Below, one piece after another: positions 62,688 to 64,000 of a DNA stretch of 64,000 nt. The stretch comes from Myxococcota bacterium (GTDB lineage: Bacteria; Myxococcota; B64-G9). The stretch's first letter is position 1. The number at the start of each line of letters is the position of its first letter. The stretch is taken from NCBI GenBank assembly GCA_022710975.1, contig JAKLGA010000005.1, positions 186,001 through 250,000 of the forward strand. Direction: 5' to 3'. A program made the position numbers and the translations under genes. The notes below the pieces were generated by a model, which was not told where the DNA came from, searched no databases, and saw only the letters and a program-made list of their open reading frames with translations.

Positions 62688-63716
62688 ATGGGAGCCTGGA
62701 ACCGACCGCTGGCCGCGCTCTACCCCAGCCTGGCAACGGCGCTCGGTCCGCTCGAGCTGGCCAGCCTGCCCACGCCTGTGCAGGCGCTCACGCGGCTGGG
62801 CCTGCCGGGCCTGTATGTGAAGCGCGACGACCTCAGCTCGGCGCTCTACGGCGGCAACAAGGTGCGCAAGCTCGAGTTCCTGCTGGGCGCGGCCCGGGCG
62901 AGCGGCGCCCGCACCGTGCTCACCATGGGCGGCGCGGGCTCGAACCACCTGCTGGCCACCGCGCTGCACGGCCTGGGCCTCGGCCTGCGCACGGCCGGGG
63001 TGATCTTCCCGCAGCCGGACAGCCCGGCGGTCAGGCGCCAGCGGTGCGCCTACCGCGGGGCCGGGGTGGAGCTGCTGCCCACGCCCTCGAAGTACCTGCT
63101 GCCCGCCTCGGTGCTGGCCGCGCTCGTCCGCCTGCGCCTGCGCGAGGGGCGCTTCCCGGCCCTGGTGCCCGGGGGAGGATCGTCGCCGCTCGGCTGCCTG
63201 GGCTTCGTCAACGCCGGCCTCGAGCTCGCGGAGCAGGTGCGCGCGCGGGCGCTGCCCGAGCCCGCGGCGGTCTTCGTGCCCTACGGGACCGGGGGCACGG
63301 CCGTCGGGCTGGCGCTCGGGCTGCGGCTGGGGGAGCTCGGCACCCGGGTGGTGGCGGTGCGGGTGATCGACCGGCTGGTGGCCAACCGGCCCCGGCTGGA
63401 GCTGCTGGCCTGGTCGCTCGGCCGGCTCATCCGCCGGCACGCGCCGGGCGCGCGCCTGCCGCGCGAGCTGCTCGGGAACCTCGAGATCCGCCAGGGCCAG
63501 CTCGGGGCGGGCTACGGCCACCCCACCCCGCAGGGTGAGGCCGCCCAGGCCGCCTTCTCCGAGGCAGGCCTGCGGCTGGAGCTGACGTACACGGCCAAGG
63601 CCGCCGCGGCCTTCCTCGAGGAGGCCCGGCGCGGCGCGGGCCCCCTGCTCTTCTGGTTGACCTACTCGTCGGCGGACATCGACCGCTGGGTGACCGGCGG
63701 CGGAGGTGACGCATGA
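62688..63716 (+). CDS. PLP-dependent D-cysteine desulfhydrase/ACC deaminase-like enzyme
   Basis: A 342-residue fold-type II PLP enzyme. The PLP lysine is K58 in LYGGNKVRKLEFLLG, and the phosphate-binding Gly/Ser loop follows in VLTMGGAGSNHLLATALHG. VPYGTGGTAVGLALGLRLG and VAVRVIDRLV are typical of the D-cysteine desulfhydrase/1-aminocyclopropane-1-carboxylate deaminase family, and GYGHPTPQGEAAQ lies near the C-terminus. The family opens with ...LPTPVQALTRL and YVKRDDLS as here. The exact substrate (D-cysteine, other D-amino acids, or ACC) cannot be decided. ATG 62688 follows GGAGAGGGTACCGC. The stop overlaps the start of the phzF-like gene. Confidence 0.88.
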   Translation: MGAWNRPLAALYPSLATALGPLELASLPTPVQALTRLGLPGLYVKRDDLSSALYGGNKVRKLEFLLGAARASGARTVLTMGGAGSNHLLATALHGLGLGLRTAGVIFPQPDSPAVRRQRCAYRGAGVELLPTPSKYLLPASVLAALVRLRLREGRFPALVPGGGSSPLGCLGFVNAGLELAEQVRARALPEPAAVFVPYGTGGTAVGLALGLRLGELGTRVVAVRVIDRLVANRPRLELLAWSLGRLIRRHAPGARLPRELLGNLEIRQGQLGAGYGHPTPQGEAAQAAFSEAGLRLELTYTAKAAAAFLEEARRGAGPLLFWLTYSSADIDRWVTGGGGDA

Positions 63717-64000
63717 GCGCAGAGGACGCAGGGCTCGCCTACCAGATCGTCGACGCCTTCAGCGAGCGCCCCTACGCGGGCAACCCGGCCGGGGTGGTGT
63801 TGGACGCGCAGGGCCTGACCGCGGAGCAGATGCAGCGGGTGGCCCGCGAGCTCAACGCCTCGGAGACCGTGTTCGCTGGGGCCCCGGCCGAGGACGGCCT
63901 CCCGGTGCGCTACTTCACGCCGACCCAGGAGGTCGACTTCTGCGGCCACGCCAGCCTGGCCCTGGGCGTGGCCTGGGCGCTCGACCGGCGCCCCGGGGCC
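63713..64000 (+). CDS. PhzF-family isomerase (N-terminal part, runs off window)
   Basis: The first 96 residues of a PhzF/YddE-type protein. YQIVDAFSERPYAGNPAGVVLD is the canonical start, E51 in LNASETVFA is the catalytic acid known from PhzF, and YFTPTQEVDFCGHASLALG is the second signature. PhzF isomerises a dihydro-anthranilate in phenazine synthesis, but most homologues, such as YddE, have other or unknown substrates; no other phz genes are here. The ATG overlaps the stop of the PLP enzyme (ATGA at 63713-63716), so the pair is translated together. The end lies beyond 64000. Confidence 0.92.
   Translation, partial: MSAEDAGLAYQIVDAFSERPYAGNPAGVVLDAQGLTAEQMQRVARELNASETVFAGAPAEDGLPVRYFTPTQEVDFCGHASLALGVAWALDRRPGA

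Overview
The window is very G+C-rich, gene-dense bacterial chromosome. The cell is Gram-negative: there are many signal peptides and lipoboxes, at least two likely outer-membrane beta-barrels, and a class A RNase P RNA. The mix of genes (sigma-54 enhancer-binding proteins, one-component and two-component sensors, a group 3c MvhADG-type [NiFe]-hydrogenase, a CXXCH lipoprotein, cobalamin-type radical SAM proteins, a GspE-N/GAF/HEAT protein) fits Myxococcota or another former deltaproteobacterial lineage. That placement is an inference from gene content. I see no rRNA, CRISPR array, insertion sequence or prophage.

Layout. 1-2 kb: end of a class III nucleotidyl cyclase, then an ABM-fold protein and an iron-type alcohol dehydrogenase. 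2-8.6 kb, minus strand: cheY-cheA-larB-larC-glgB as one tight run from a recognisable sigma-70 promoter. 8.7-10.4 kb: a B12-binding/radical SAM protein. 10.4-18.3 kb: a receiver-GAF-PAS-HisKA protein without an ATPase domain, a GAF-PAS histidine kinase, a membrane-anchored sigma-54 activator, then a sigma-54 promoter in front of a secreted DUF6600-like protein. 18.3-20.4 kb: a more A+T-rich patch with an unknown protein and a YhcG-type nuclease. 20.7-25.4 kb: a lipoprotein and the mvhD-mvhG-mvhA-protease hydrogenase operon. 25.4-31 kb: the rpsU-dnaG-rpoD operon, a CAU-anticodon tRNA, a structured leader or small RNA, and a coiled-coil zinc-ribbon protein. 31-35.6 kb: cytochrome-like lipoprotein, rnpB, repeat-containing envelope protein, radical SAM protein. 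35.7-41 kb: a kinase/sigma-54 response-regulator pair followed by a near-consensus sigma-54 promoter driving a secreted coiled-coil protein and a beta-barrel. 41-45.4 kb: Yip1-like protein, tRNA-Pro, rpe, rsmB, EFR1-type ferredoxin. 45.4-54.5 kb, minus strand: response regulator, prmA, rsmE, an RDD protein, a GspE-N/GAF/HEAT protein and two further envelope proteins. 54.5-62.6 kb: M16 peptidase lipoprotein, two tiny paralogous secreted proteins, a secreted protein, and an OmpR-type regulator with a large periplasmic sensor kinase. 62.7-64 kb: D-cysteine desulfhydrase-like enzyme and a partial PhzF.

The most interesting signals are regulatory. The two tiny secreted paralogs (57.5-58.2 kb) each lie behind four tandem 11-bp repeats of Pho-box type, and each set is followed at the same distance by a -10-like hexamer. 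The neighbouring OmpR-family pair (59.7-62.6 kb) is the natural candidate regulator. Separately, each of the two sigma-54 activators is followed directly by a sigma-54 promoter (16.67 kb and 38.73 kb) in front of an envelope-protein gene, with inverted repeats where an enhancer would sit.
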